Shown here: positions 1 through 7,407 of the stretch, piece by piece
How the letters are laid out: the number at the start of each line of letters is the position of its first letter
Position numbering within the stretch: the first letter of the stretch is position 1
Source of the DNA: a virus
Virus record (IMG/VR): IMGVR_UViG_3300023237_000036
Span: 1-37,868 of that record
Reading direction: 5' to 3' (one strand)
DNA length: 37,868 nucleotides
Translations under genes and position numbers: made by a program
Notes under the pieces: generated by a model
Told to the model about the DNA's origin: nothing
Database searches by the model: none
What the model saw: only the letters and a program-made list of their open reading frames with translations

Positions 1-2
1 CA

Positions 3-287
3 ATCTCCAGTGGATATCGTAGTGAGGAATTATGTGAAGCAATAGGTAGCAAAACTACATCACAGCATGCACAAGGTGAGGCTGCAGACTTCGAATGTTT
101 TGGAGTAGACAATAAAGAATTAGCAAAGTACATTAAGAATAACCTAGTGTTTGATCAGCTTATACTAGAATTTTATACTCCAGATGATCCCTCAAGTGGG
201 TGGGTTCATTGTTCCTACAGTAAAGAAGAGAATAGAAAACAAGCATTACTTTATAACGGGAAAGAGTATACTGAATGGCTTATTTAA
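3..287 (+). CDS. Peptidase M15-family endolysin (5' truncated)
   Basis: Only the last 94 codons are present; the reading frame is open from base 3 and the gene begins outside the window. The protein has the M15 (D-Ala-D-Ala carboxypeptidase-like) signature: SGYRS near the start, then SQHAQGEAADFE, whose His and Asp are the first two zinc ligands (pattern SxHxxGxAxD), and WVHCS supplying the third His. Enzymes of this family cleave peptide cross-links in peptidoglycan, so the likely job is host lysis. It is the first gene of a + strand late operon, and its 3' end overlaps the next gene by 13 nt, which suggests translational coupling. No signal peptide can be judged because the N terminus is missing. 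Confidence 0.85.
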   Translation: MSSGYRSEELCEAIGSKTTSQHAQGEAADFECFGVDNKELAKYIKNNLVFDQLILEFYTPDDPSSGWVHCSYSKEENRKQALLYNGKEYTEWLI

Positions 288-940
288 ATGCTAACATACC
301 TATCATAGAATGTTATGTTAGGGGTAATTTTTTAAGAGATCAAAAAGATTCACACGACAAATACTTTGAGGTTGGTGTATTTGGATTTAGTTCTATACCA
401 AACAGAGTACCTATGTTTCATTTCTTAATGGAAGATGGTGGGCTATGGTGGAGAGCACCTATATCAGCTTTCTGTTCTAAGCCTGGAGTAAAAGAATTAC
501 CATTAGATGAGTTAGTAATGTGGGATAGTTTTAGTTATAATGTAAGTGTTACAACTTTTTATGAACTAGCTGGTGCTACTATGCAATACACATCTAGACG
601 TAAAGTAAAACGTAAAGGTAAATACTTATTTACAATAGATTGGTGTGCAGGAGATTTTAATGAATTAAATTTTGGTTATGCAGAGAAACCAGATCAACAT
701 AAATGTGGTCATGTGATTGCATTAGATGATGGGAACTATGCAATACAGCCAAACAATAGACTTAAAATGTTTAATGCATCTATGGGTGTTGACCCAAACA
801 AAAATTTAATTAATAGATTAGTAAGTAGTAAGATATACTCTGTAGAAAATTCATCTAAATGGATTACAGATGAACATGAGGAAGGAAGCTACGATTATAA
901 AATTAGAAATTTAGAGGAGGAAAATGATGACAGTGAATAA
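275..940 (+). CDS. Conserved phage hypothetical protein, 221 aa
   Basis: A soluble, aromatic-rich protein beginning MAYLNANIPIIECYVR. It contains WDSFSYNVSV, TIDWCAGDFNELNFGYAE and PDQHKCGHVIALDDGNYAIQPNNR. I recall this architecture (WDSFSYNV plus DQHKCGH and QPNNR) as a widespread protein of unknown function in marine and other environmental phages, but I cannot name a domain. There is no membrane segment or signal peptide. The C terminus is strongly acidic (EEENDDSE). It starts inside the endolysin gene and its end overlaps the next small gene, so it belongs to the late + strand operon. A virion-associated or lysis-associated role would be inference from position only. Confidence 0.8.
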   Translation: MAYLNANIPIIECYVRGNFLRDQKDSHDKYFEVGVFGFSSIPNRVPMFHFLMEDGGLWWRAPISAFCSKPGVKELPLDELVMWDSFSYNVSVTTFYELAGATMQYTSRRKVKRKGKYLFTIDWCAGDFNELNFGYAEKPDQHKCGHVIALDDGNYAIQPNNRLKMFNASMGVDPNKNLINRLVSSKIYSVENSSKWITDEHEEGSYDYKIRNLEEENDDSE

Positions 941-1097
941 AGCAAACAACTATACTCAACCTGGTAAAAGAAAACAAATATTTAATAGAATAAAAGGTTC
1001 AGCAACTCAAGGTACAGCTGCTGGAAAATGGTCTGCAAGAAAAGCACAAGCATTAGCTAAAGCTTATAAGAAAGCAGGTGGAGGCTATAAATCATAA
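924..1097 (+). CDS. Small basic protein, WSARKAQ family, 57 aa
   Basis: Starts at ATGATG directly after a strong ribosome-binding site (gaggagg) lying inside the end of the preceding gene. The product is short and very basic, with the core GKWSARKAQALAKAYKKAGGGY. The WSARKAQ...YKKAGGGY block is a recurring small domain in phage and bacterial proteins (I believe catalogued as DUF5872, from memory). Its function is unknown. It is the first of three consecutive short, Lys/Arg-rich proteins placed before the large polyvalent protein, all spaced by 0-1 nt. A nucleic-acid-binding or DNA-condensing role carried in the virion is a reasonable guess from composition but is not shown. Confidence 0.8.
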   Translation: MMTVNKANNYTQPGKRKQIFNRIKGSATQGTAAGKWSARKAQALAKAYKKAGGGYKS

Positions 1098-1345
1098 TGG
1101 CATTAGCAAAATCACAAAGAAGTTTACAGGCTTGGGGCAAACAGAAATGGAGAACAAAATCTGGTAAGCCTTCAAGTAAAACAGGTGAAAGATATCTACC
1201 TGCAAAAGCAATTAAATCTTTATCAGCTTCTCAATATGCAGCTACAACTGCAGCTAAAAGAAAAGGTAAAGCAGCAGGTAAACAATTTGTTAAACAGCCT
1301 AAGAGTATAGCAAACAAAGTAAAACCATATAGGAGTTTTGCATAA
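1097..1345 (+). CDS. Small basic protein, 82 aa
   Basis: The start codon overlaps the stop of the previous gene (taATG), so translation is probably coupled. The protein is dominated by Lys, Ala and Arg, with AWGKQKWRTKSGKPSS, TGERYLPAKAIKSLS and AKRKGKAAGKQFVKQPKSIA. This is a recognisable conserved pattern (W-x-KQKWRTKSGKPS...GERYLP...AKRKGK..GKQFVKQP) found in phages and large DNA viruses; function unknown. There are no predicted membrane segments. The high positive charge and the two basic neighbours suggest binding to nucleic acid or another polyanion (inference). Confidence 0.85.
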   Translation: MALAKSQRSLQAWGKQKWRTKSGKPSSKTGERYLPAKAIKSLSASQYAATTAAKRKGKAAGKQFVKQPKSIANKVKPYRSFA

Positions 1346-1593
1346 TGGCTAAAGCAGCATGGACTAGAAGTGAAGGTAAGAATCCTAAGGGTGGGTTAAA
1401 CCAAAAAGGTAGAGATAGTTACAACAAAGAAACTGGTGGTAACTTACAAGCACCTAGTAAAGAGGTTGGTAACCCAAGGCGTGCTAGTTTTTGTGCACGT
1501 ATGCGTGGTATGAAGAAGAAACTTACTTCAAAGAAAACTGCTAATGATCCTCAGAGTAGAATTAATAAAGCTTTAAGAGCATGGAATTGTTAA
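1345..1593 (+). CDS. DUF6321-like small basic protein, 82 aa
   Basis: Begins on the stop codon of the preceding gene (taATGg). The sequence reads AWTRSEGKNPKGGLNQKGR, then RRASFCARMRGMKKKLTS and ends DPQSRINKALRAWNC. This AWTRxEGKNPxGGLN...SFCARMxGMKKKLT...RINKxLRxWNC pattern is a conserved small-protein family (DUF6321 from memory) of unknown function. Two Cys residues, one in SFCARM and one C-terminal, are typical of the family. It is third in the cluster of basic proteins, followed without a gap by the 1044-aa protein, so the four are very probably one translational unit. Confidence 0.85.
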   Translation: MAKAAWTRSEGKNPKGGLNQKGRDSYNKETGGNLQAPSKEVGNPRRASFCARMRGMKKKLTSKKTANDPQSRINKALRAWNC

Positions 1594-4500
1594 ATGGTAG
1601 CACTAGCAGCACAGCCAATACTAACAACTATAGGTAGAGTTGCAGTACCTAAACTAGCAGATACACTAGTAAGAACTGGTGCTAATAAATTTGTTAAACA
1701 GTATGGTCAAAAAGCTTTTGAAGCTGTACTAGGTACAACTGCAGGTCTTAAAGCTTACAAAGAAACTGAAGAATATTTAACTGAATATCTTAATCACATA
1801 GATAGTGGTGGAGATGAAGGATCTTTTGTACCTAAAGGTAGTATGCCAGGTACAGATAGAATGACACAGATGGATGCTGCAATGGCAGTACCTAATGTAA
1901 ATGAAAGTGTACGAGAAACAGGACAAGGTTTAGTTATAGGTGGAGAAGCTAAAGAAATCCTACCACCACCAGAACCTTTTAGTACACCCATAGATAGTCA
2001 GACAGCTACAATATTATCAACACCTATTCCAGAAAAAGTAGATACAACTTTATCTACTCCTATCCCAGAAAAAATAGATACAAAAGAATCTTTTCCAGAT
2101 TTATCTGGAGAATTGAGTAAGCCTATAATATATTATAATGAAAAAGTAGGTAAGAAAATGTTGACTAAAGAATCTACGGATTATAGATTACAACATAAAC
2201 CTAGAGGACCAGATGATGAGTACCCAGTACGTTTAGATGACCTTACTCAAACTACAACAGGAGAATCTGCAGGATACCCAAAGGATTTTTATTCTGAAAA
2301 GGGTAAACGAATATATGCCCCAGGACAATCCTTTGAAGGTGATGAATTTGGAATAGCTAATAATGAAAGTTATAGTATTATAAACAGTGTTAAAGGAAAC
2401 CCAGATGCTGAAGTTACTATTTACAGAGCTGTTCCCAATGAAAAGAATATTACAAAAATAAACTCAGGTGATTTTGTAACACTAAGTAAAAGATACGCAG
2501 ACTTACATGGTGCTGGAGGTTATGGTACGGATGGTACAGATAGTGGTAAGGTATTAGAATTAAAAGTTAAAGTAAAAGATATATACTGGGATCAAAATGA
2601 TGTAAATGAATTTGGTTATTTTCCAGAAAAAAATAAAGATGTATCAGATCAAACAGATAAATTAGTAAGAGGTATAGGGGATAACAATATATCAAAACAA
2701 ACTAAAGATTTAGTACCAGAAAAAGCAGAACTTGGACCTCTATCTGCAGTAGAAAAACAAACAGCATTAGCACTTAAGGGTGACAAACCAGATTTTTATT
2801 CAAGGGCTGTTGAAGCTATTGAAAATGCTAAACAAGATAAATCTACTAAAGGTAAGTGGAAAAGTATTGTACAGAGTAACTCTACTAAAGAAGAAATAAA
2901 GTACTTAGGCTTAGACAAATACTTGCAAGGTAATGAATCTATAACTAAACAAGAGTTGTTAGATTTTGTAGATCAAAAAAATATTGCAGATAAATTAAAT
3001 GTAATTGAAGTACCTTTGGCAGATCAGCTTGATTTTTCACAGTATTCTATTGGTGGTGCAGGTGGTAAGAGGGCTGGTGCTAGTGAAAGTACTAGAGAAG
3101 TATTAGGTGCAGGTAATGCTGAACTTCCTACAATGAAAGGGTATAAATCTACTGTAGAGCAATATGTTTTTCAAGTAGGTGGAGTAGATATAGGTATGGC
3201 TGATACAGCACACTTTCCTGAAAAATATGCAAAGGATACTATAGCACATGCTAGAGCACAAACAGGATACTTTAATGCAGATGCTGTAGAAAAAAAATTA
3301 GATTTAAAAGAAGCTGATGGAGAAAAATTAACTAACAATGATAAAGTTTTAAAAAATGCATCTAGACAATTAGAAGATACTTTTATTATAGACGAAATAC
3401 AATCTGATATGATACAAGATAGGCAAAAAAAAGGAACTAAAGAAGATTTTGTTATAATAAAAGGCAAAGATATAACACCAGAATTTATAAAAAAAAATTA
3501 TCCTAATTATAATATTAAAAATGAACCCTTAGATATACTAGTAGGTAAATCTTTAGATGAACTTAAAGAAAGGAATATTCAAAATAATTATAATGTTTTA
3601 TATTCTGTAGATAGCACTACAGGTGTATCAGCACCAGAAGTTAGATTACAAGATAGCCGTTATTATGTTTTTGATAAGGGTAAATTAGTTTCTAAACTAT
3701 CTTTTGATTTACAAAGCAGTGCACAGAAAGTGGTAGAAGATGAGGGACTAAACCCACTACCTATAACTGAATCTAAAAAGTATGTAGAGCTAGTATTAAA
3801 TGCTATGATAAAAAAAGCAGTAGAAAAAAATTTAGATAGTATTGGTATAACTAATGGTCAGATACAATATGATAGATATACAGGTCAGCCTATTGAAGAT
3901 AAAGAAGGATTAAAAAAATTTTATGATGAGATTGTATATAAACAATTAGAAAAAGTTGCTGATAAATACAACGTAAAATTAGAAACTGTTAAGTTACCTG
4001 GTAAAGGGGAGATAAAAGAATTTGATGATATAGGTTTAAATGAACCTACAGAATCAGGAGACGGTGCAGCAATAACTCGTAGAGCATCTAGAGCAATAAG
4101 AAATGGATTTGTTTTACGTAAAATTTCTGGTAATTTATTAGCTAGTACATTGGATGATTTAATTCAAGGTAGATTTGAAGATCCTGAAAGAGCTAATAAT
4201 CCTGGTGCAGTGTTACCAAATTATACAAGTATACTTACTGATACTGGTGTAGCATCTGGAGATATGGTATTAGAAAATTTAATTGAGGATAGTGCAGATA
4301 CAGATGGTGATAAAAATTATTATATATGGGTAGCACCTAATACTCCAATAGATACTGCAATACAAGAAGGCACAGATCGGTATTCATCTTTGTCTGGTAT
4401 ATGGGATATTGCAGATATAAATTTGCAAATGCCTATTTCACCAGCTATACAAACTGAAGGTGCAGATTTTGTACAAACTATTAGAGAAAATGAAGGAAGA

Positions 4501-4728
4501 GATCTTACAGATTATTTTGATGAGTACGAACACTCAGTTAATAATTCAGTAGATGTAAATAACTATAATAATTATATAAATAATTTTTATAATAAAGAAA
4601 ATGTTAATATTGGATATAGTCATGAGATTATAAAAATGCCTTTACCTAAGAAACTCCAAAAGGATATACTAAGCAAGCCTATTAAACTTAGTAAACTTAA
4701 AACACAAACAAACAAAATGTTAACATAA
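1594..4728 (+). CDS. Large polyvalent virion-type protein with ADP-ribosyltransferase-like and EIQSD domains, 1044 aa
   Basis: Modular protein. Residues 1-125 are Ala-rich. Residues 141-163 carry a tandem repeat of STPIPEK(V/I)DT. About 225-345 looks like an ADP-ribosyltransferase fold: Arg278 in IYRAVP, a Thr/Ser strand at VTLSKRYADLHG (about 295-306) and the acidic segment YWDQNDVNEFGY (331-342) with Glu339 as candidate catalytic Glu. About 398-475 is a widespread phage module (FYSRAVEAI...KWKSIVQSN...EIKYLGLDKYL). About 525-830 carries the family hallmark IIDEIQSDMIQDRQKKG followed by KKYVELVLNAMIKKAV and a GITNGQ turn, as in phage large polyvalent proteins. Such proteins are thought to be packaged and ejected into the host. 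Start follows the previous stop directly. Enzyme activity is inferred from motif order only. Confidence 0.7.
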   Translation: MVALAAQPILTTIGRVAVPKLADTLVRTGANKFVKQYGQKAFEAVLGTTAGLKAYKETEEYLTEYLNHIDSGGDEGSFVPKGSMPGTDRMTQMDAAMAVPNVNESVRETGQGLVIGGEAKEILPPPEPFSTPIDSQTATILSTPIPEKVDTTLSTPIPEKIDTKESFPDLSGELSKPIIYYNEKVGKKMLTKESTDYRLQHKPRGPDDEYPVRLDDLTQTTTGESAGYPKDFYSEKGKRIYAPGQSFEGDEFGIANNESYSIINSVKGNPDAEVTIYRAVPNEKNITKINSGDFVTLSKRYADLHGAGGYGTDGTDSGKVLELKVKVKDIYWDQNDVNEFGYFPEKNKDVSDQTDKLVRGIGDNNISKQTKDLVPEKAELGPLSAVEKQTALALKGDKPDFYSRAVEAIENAKQDKSTKGKWKSIVQSNSTKEEIKYLGLDKYLQGNESITKQELLDFVDQKNIADKLNVIEVPLADQLDFSQYSIGGAGGKRAGASESTREVLGAGNAELPTMKGYKSTVEQYVFQVGGVDIGMADTAHFPEKYAKDTIAHARAQTGYFNADAVEKKLDLKEADGEKLTNNDKVLKNASRQLEDTFIIDEIQSDMIQDRQKKGTKEDFVIIKGKDITPEFIKKNYPNYNIKNEPLDILVGKSLDELKERNIQNNYNVLYSVDSTTGVSAPEVRLQDSRYYVFDKGKLVSKLSFDLQSSAQKVVEDEGLNPLPITESKKYVELVLNAMIKKAVEKNLDSIGITNGQIQYDRYTGQPIEDKEGLKKFYDEIVYKQLEKVADKYNVKLETVKLPGKGEIKEFDDIGLNEPTESGDGAAITRRASRAIRNGFVLRKISGNLLASTLDDLIQGRFEDPERANNPGAVLPNYTSILTDTGVASGDMVLENLIEDSADTDGDKNYYIWVAPNTPIDTAIQEGTDRYSSLSGIWDIADINLQMPISPAIQTEGADFVQTIRENEGRDLTDYFDEYEHSVNNSVDVNNYNNYINNFYNKENVNIGYSHEIIKMPLPKKLQKDILSKPIKLSKLKTQTNKMLT

Positions 4729-4732
4729 TATT

Positions 4733-4900
4733 ATGAGAGATACAAAACTTATAGACGCATACATAGCAAAAGAAAATAAAGACAAGAGAGAAAAAGAATT
4801 GTTTAAAGTTTTAAAAAAAGAAGTAGAGACAGGTGCTAATGGCACACAGAATTATATAATAAAAAAAGGTATTAATAAAAATACAATAGCTAAGAAATAA
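4733..4900 (+). CDS. Small Lys/Glu-rich hypothetical protein, 55 aa
   Basis: A short frame from ATG at 4733 to TAA, 4 nt after the stop of the large protein. It encodes a charged, probably helical peptide starting MRDTKLIDAYIAKENKDK, with an internal KKEVETGANGTQNYIIKKG. No Shine-Dalgarno sequence is visible, so expression would rely on coupling to the gene before. It is the last frame before the late-region terminators. No domain recognised. Confidence 0.55.
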   Translation: MRDTKLIDAYIAKENKDKREKELFKVLKKEVETGANGTQNYIIKKGINKNTIAKK

Positions 4901-4924
4901 AAAAGGGGAAGCGTGAACTTCCCC
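4899..4924 (-). terminator. Intrinsic terminator of the leftward transcripts
   Basis: On the - strand a 7-bp stem GGGGAAG/CTTCCCC with a 6-nt loop is followed by six T. It lies downstream of the last - strand gene (4990). In + orientation no T-run follows, so it acts on leftward transcription only. Confidence 0.75.
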
Positions 4925-4941
4925 CATATAGGCAACAACAG

Positions 4942-4968
4942 GGCTCCTTTAAGGGAGCCTTTTTTTTT
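4942..4968 (+). terminator. Intrinsic terminator of the late + strand region
   Basis: Stem GGCTCC/GGAGCC with a short TTTAAG-type loop, immediately followed by nine T. It ends the + strand late region. It lies beyond the leftward terminator, so the two convergent transcripts overlap by about 60 nt before each one stops. Confidence 0.85.
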
Positions 4969-4989
4969 GGCGACACTTATACCAAAACT

Positions 4990-5223
4990 CTAAATCTTCT
5001 GTATCATCTGCTTAATGTCATCCTCTAGTTTTTTACCTGCAGAGTTAGCATGATTAATAATTGCAGCACATAGATTAGCTTGATACTTATAATCTTTAAG
5101 TGCTTCTCTTATTTTACCTACAGGTTTTCCACCGTAGTCAATCACTATTGCATTATCTTTATTAAGACCAATTTTTAACTCGAACAATAGACCTGTGTGT
5201 TTGTGTAGATTATTTTTTTCCAT
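4990..5223 (-). CDS. Hypothetical protein, 77 aa
   Basis: The start is taken at ATG 5223 (MEKNNLHKH) because a gaggaag ribosome-binding site precedes it; an in-frame upstream extension to 5262 has no support. The product has a hydrophobic beta-like N-terminal half (LLFELKIGLNKDNAIVIDYGGKP) and a helical C-terminal half. It overlaps the end of the next upstream gene by 14 nt. It is the most distal gene of the leftward operon. No family recognised. Confidence 0.7.
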   Translation of the reverse strand: MEKNNLHKHTGLLFELKIGLNKDNAIVIDYGGKPVGKIREALKDYKYQANLCAAIINHANSAGKKLEDDIKQMIQKI

Positions 5224-5422
5224 TGGCTTCCTCTGCTTGTTTCTTAACAAAGTCTGCACCAATGCTAGGATCTAATTGATTTAATCTACCTAACATACTC
5301 ATAAGTTGTACAACTTCTGCATAAGGTCTAGTCATTAAGTATCTCATTATATCCTGTAATTGTATTGAATCTATAAGATATGTTCTAGATCCTGTGCTTT
5401 CTTTTCCTTTCTCTTTAGTCAT
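5210..5422 (-). CDS. Hypothetical protein, 70 aa
   Basis: Start chosen at ATG 5422 (MTKEKGKE) with GGAG 8 nt upstream; a TTG 12 nt earlier is less likely. The peptide contains YLIDSIQLQDIMRYLMTRPYAE and ends with a charged KKQAEEANGKK. It is predicted soluble and mostly helical. It overlaps the genes on both sides by 8-14 nt. No known domain. Confidence 0.7.
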   Translation of the reverse strand: MTKEKGKESTGSRTYLIDSIQLQDIMRYLMTRPYAEVVQLMSMLGRLNQLDPSIGADFVKKQAEEANGKK

Positions 5423-5627
5423 TATGCTCTCCAAATTGTTTATGTATTGTTTTTATATTCTCTTCTGCAGTAGATATTACATTTATAAGTTTATCTAATT
5501 CTTCTATAAACTGTGGGTGCTCACCAATTGCAACAGGGTTATCTAAGTACACAGTAGCTTTAGCTTTAGCATCAGATATCTGTGCTGTATATTTATCATG
5601 TAACGCATCTAAAAACATCTCTCTCAT
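5415..5627 (-). CDS. Hypothetical helical protein, 70 aa
   Basis: Starts MREMFLDALHDKYTAQISDAKAKA and is Ala/Glu/Lys-rich with heptad-like spacing, so it is probably a helical bundle or coiled coil. A GGGGG stretch lies 5-9 nt before the ATG. Start and stop overlap the neighbouring genes (ATGA at 5624-5627). It is one of five tightly packed small genes at the end of the leftward operon. Function unknown. Confidence 0.7.
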   Translation of the reverse strand: MREMFLDALHDKYTAQISDAKAKATVYLDNPVAIGEHPQFIEELDKLINVISTAEENIKTIHKQFGEHND

Positions 5628-5809
5628 AGTTGCCCCCTAAATTGATAATACTTGTCTTCAATAAAATCTGCATCAAGTAAATAAGTATTGTTCATTTTTT
5701 TAAATGCCTCCTTAGCATCTCGTATTGTTTGGTTTAAAGTTCTACCTTCTCCTAAAGACTCTGATACAAAGTCTTCTACTTCTTGTAACGCATGTTTAAC
5801 TGCCCCCAT
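5624..5809 (-). CDS. Hypothetical protein, 61 aa
   Basis: A small protein starting MGAVKHALQEVEDFVSESLG and ending in YYQFRGQL. The ATG lies within the 3' end of the DUF3310 gene (14-nt overlap) and the stop overlaps the next start (ATGA). A ggaggtcaaagATG context gives a good ribosome-binding site. Mixed charge and amphipathic helices are predicted by eye. No domain recognised. Confidence 0.7.
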   Translation of the reverse strand: MGAVKHALQEVEDFVSESLGEGRTLNQTIRDAKEAFKKMNNTYLLDADFIEDKYYQFRGQL

Positions 5810-6095
5810 CTTTGACCTCCTTTACTAGTCTATTTAAATACCACTGTGCTTTTTCTAAATCTTGCAATGGCTCTCCCTTGAACTTATAACGAGAAACATA
5901 TTTTAAAACGTTTCCTTTTAAGTACCCATGATACTCATCACTCTCCATACAATCACGTATAACATCTATAGTTTCTTTCTTACCATGCTTGTAGTGTGAT
6001 GGTGAATTTACATTATCAAATGTAACTTCATTTTCATAGGATATATCATGACTATGATCTATTTTTTTTTCATACACTCTTTTACTTTTTACCAT
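5796..6095 (-). CDS. DUF3310 family protein, 99 aa
   Basis: The conserved block VNSPSHYKHGKKETIDVI at about 29-46, then GNVLKYVSRYKFKGEPLQDLEKAQWYLNRL, is the DUF3310 signature (PxHYk...t..e.idvi...g...GN..KYi.R...K....dl.KA..Yl..l). The family is common in phages and related in outline to T7 gp1.7-type proteins with reported nucleotide-kinase activity. A role in nucleotide metabolism is therefore possible but unproven here. The first 28 residues are variable and charged. The start overlaps the metallophosphatase stop by 14 nt, indicating coupled translation. Confidence 0.85.
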   Translation of the reverse strand: MVKSKRVYEKKIDHSHDISYENEVTFDNVNSPSHYKHGKKETIDVIRDCMESDEYHGYLKGNVLKYVSRYKFKGEPLQDLEKAQWYLNRLVKEVKDGGS

Positions 6096-6825
6096 ACTTT
6101 CTCCTAACTGTATTGTACTCTACCATCTCAAGATCATACTCACCCTTATCTACATTACGTTTAACTACAAGTCCACTCCACCACATTTGCTGTGTGTTCT
6201 TAGCATAGTTTTCTTTGTGATGCAAGTAACATCCTGCAGATAATCCCATAAGTTTTTTACCAGAAGGTAATGCACACATGGCATAGTCAAATGTATGTAT
6301 GTGACCTACAGTAGAGGATACTTTATTTTTTATAAGTAAGGCACGCCCAATATTGTCACCACTAATAGGCTTACCCATAACACCAGTAGGAAAATTATGA
6401 CAGTAGTATACACCATCGACCACAACTGGAATTTGATACTCATGTACTTCCCAACCATACTTTTTAAATTTAAAGTCATCTGTACTAATTGTTCCTTCAA
6501 GTTCTGGTATTTCATCTACTGTTCTATTTATCCTATCTTCGTGATTACCAAGTAACATGATTTTTCTTGGTCGTCTTCCATTAAGACCTTTGTTAAATTG
6601 TTCTAGTGCATCATGAACATGTTCTACATCTTTCTTATATCTTCTACCTTCAAAAGATTTCTTACCTTTATCGTAGCTTGATAGTGAATCCATACTAGCA
6701 AAGTCTCCCATGCATACTATGGTATCTGGTTTCAGATCATGTGCAAATTTACCTGCCCATAAAAATCTGTCATTGCTTGCCTTTGGAGTGCAGTGAGGGT
6801 CTCCTATTACTAAGTGTGTTGCCAT
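6082..6825 (-). CDS. Calcineurin-like metallophosphatase, 247 aa
   Basis: All main metallophosphatase motifs are present in order: GDPH (Asp9, His11), MGDFAS (Asp41), LLGNHEDR (Asn94-His95), a central His in YYCHNFPTG, and GHIH near residue 177. These bind a two-metal centre that hydrolyses phosphomono- or diesters. Length is normal for phage members of the family. The substrate cannot be told; phage homologues have been suggested to act on nucleic-acid ends or nucleotides. It sits between a conserved hypothetical and the DUF3310 gene, which hints at nucleotide or DNA metabolism. Confidence 0.9.
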   Translation of the reverse strand: MATHLVIGDPHCTPKASNDRFLWAGKFAHDLKPDTIVCMGDFASMDSLSSYDKGKKSFEGRRYKKDVEHVHDALEQFNKGLNGRRPRKIMLLGNHEDRINRTVDEIPELEGTISTDDFKFKKYGWEVHEYQIPVVVDGVYYCHNFPTGVMGKPISGDNIGRALLIKNKVSSTVGHIHTFDYAMCALPSGKKLMGLSAGCYLHHKENYAKNTQQMWWSGLVVKRNVDKGEYDLEMVEYNTVRRKYGKK

Positions 6826-6826
6826 A

Positions 6827-7162
6827 TTAGTTTAACTCCTTATCTCGTTTATGTTTTAAGTATTCAATAAAATCAATAACATTATCTTCACTGTCAAATT
6901 CTGCAACAGAGTTGATTGCTAGACTTTTTTTACTACTCTTTTTGTCGTCAGCAAAACCACGAAGCCCATACATAAATGTAGTTTGGGGATCTGCAGTTGC
7001 CATCTTAATCATACCTCTTGCAATAGTAGAACATACTTCATATTCTTCTGTTGACATTTCAGCTTTACTATCCATTACGATACCACAAGTAAAACCTTTT
7101 TCCCAAGGTGTGACTAAAACTTTTATTGAATTTGCTACATCAATCTTTTTTTTCTTTGTCAT
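6827..7162 (-). CDS. Conserved phage hypothetical protein, 111 aa
   Basis: Starts MTKKKKIDVANSIKVLVTPWEKGFTCGIVMDSKAEMS and contains STIARGMIKMATADPQTTFMYGLRGF, a motif pattern I associate with small phage proteins near replication genes, without a known function. The start codon overlaps the previous stop by 1 nt (TAATG) and the stop lies 1 nt before the metallophosphatase start. No membrane segment. Confidence 0.75.
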   Translation of the reverse strand: MTKKKKIDVANSIKVLVTPWEKGFTCGIVMDSKAEMSTEEYEVCSTIARGMIKMATADPQTTFMYGLRGFADDKKSSKKSLAINSVAEFDSEDNVIDFIEYLKHKRDKELN

Positions 7163-7344
7163 TATTTATACCAATACCTTTCAAAGTTTTCTTTATTATA
7201 TTCTACTACTTTAAATTCAAATCCTCTTTTCATACTTTTTTTTGCAAATTCTTCTGCGTCACTCTCTTTACTAAATATAAGATTTGTAAACATTCTAAAT
7301 TCCTCGTCTTTCTTATTTTTAAATAGCACAAAATATAATGTCAT
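7162..7344 (-). CDS. Small hypothetical protein, 60 aa
   Basis: The ATG at 7344 is preferred over a TTG three codons upstream. The product begins MTLYFVLFKNKKDEEFRMF and continues LIFSKESDAEEFAKKSMKRGFEFKVVEY. This beta-alpha-beta pattern (hydrophobic strand, charged helix, strand) is common among small phage proteins of unknown role. Its stop overlaps the next start (TAATG). A GC-rich hairpin lies just upstream. Confidence 0.65.
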   Translation of the reverse strand: MTLYFVLFKNKKDEEFRMFTNLIFSKESDAEEFAKKSMKRGFEFKVVEYNKENFERYWYK

Positions 7345-7353
7345 GCGTAACAA

Positions 7354-7390
7354 GGGTGGAAAATAGACCCCTCAATACTATCCCCCACCC
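7354..7390 (-). other. GC-rich hairpin between the exonuclease and the next gene
   Basis: The 63-nt gap between the exonuclease stop and the 60-aa gene contains a stem GGGTGG/CCACCC enclosing a G-rich loop. There is no T-run after it, so it is not a simple terminator. It may be an RNA-processing or stability element. Confidence 0.35.
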
Positions 7391-7407
7391 AATTGAAATA
7401 ATAATTC

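Noticed and set aside
6912-7326. Two hydrophobic + strand frames antisense to real genes
   Set aside because: They are opposite tightly packed - strand genes with good start sites; Phe/Leu-rich translations are expected antisense to Lys/Glu-rich genes.
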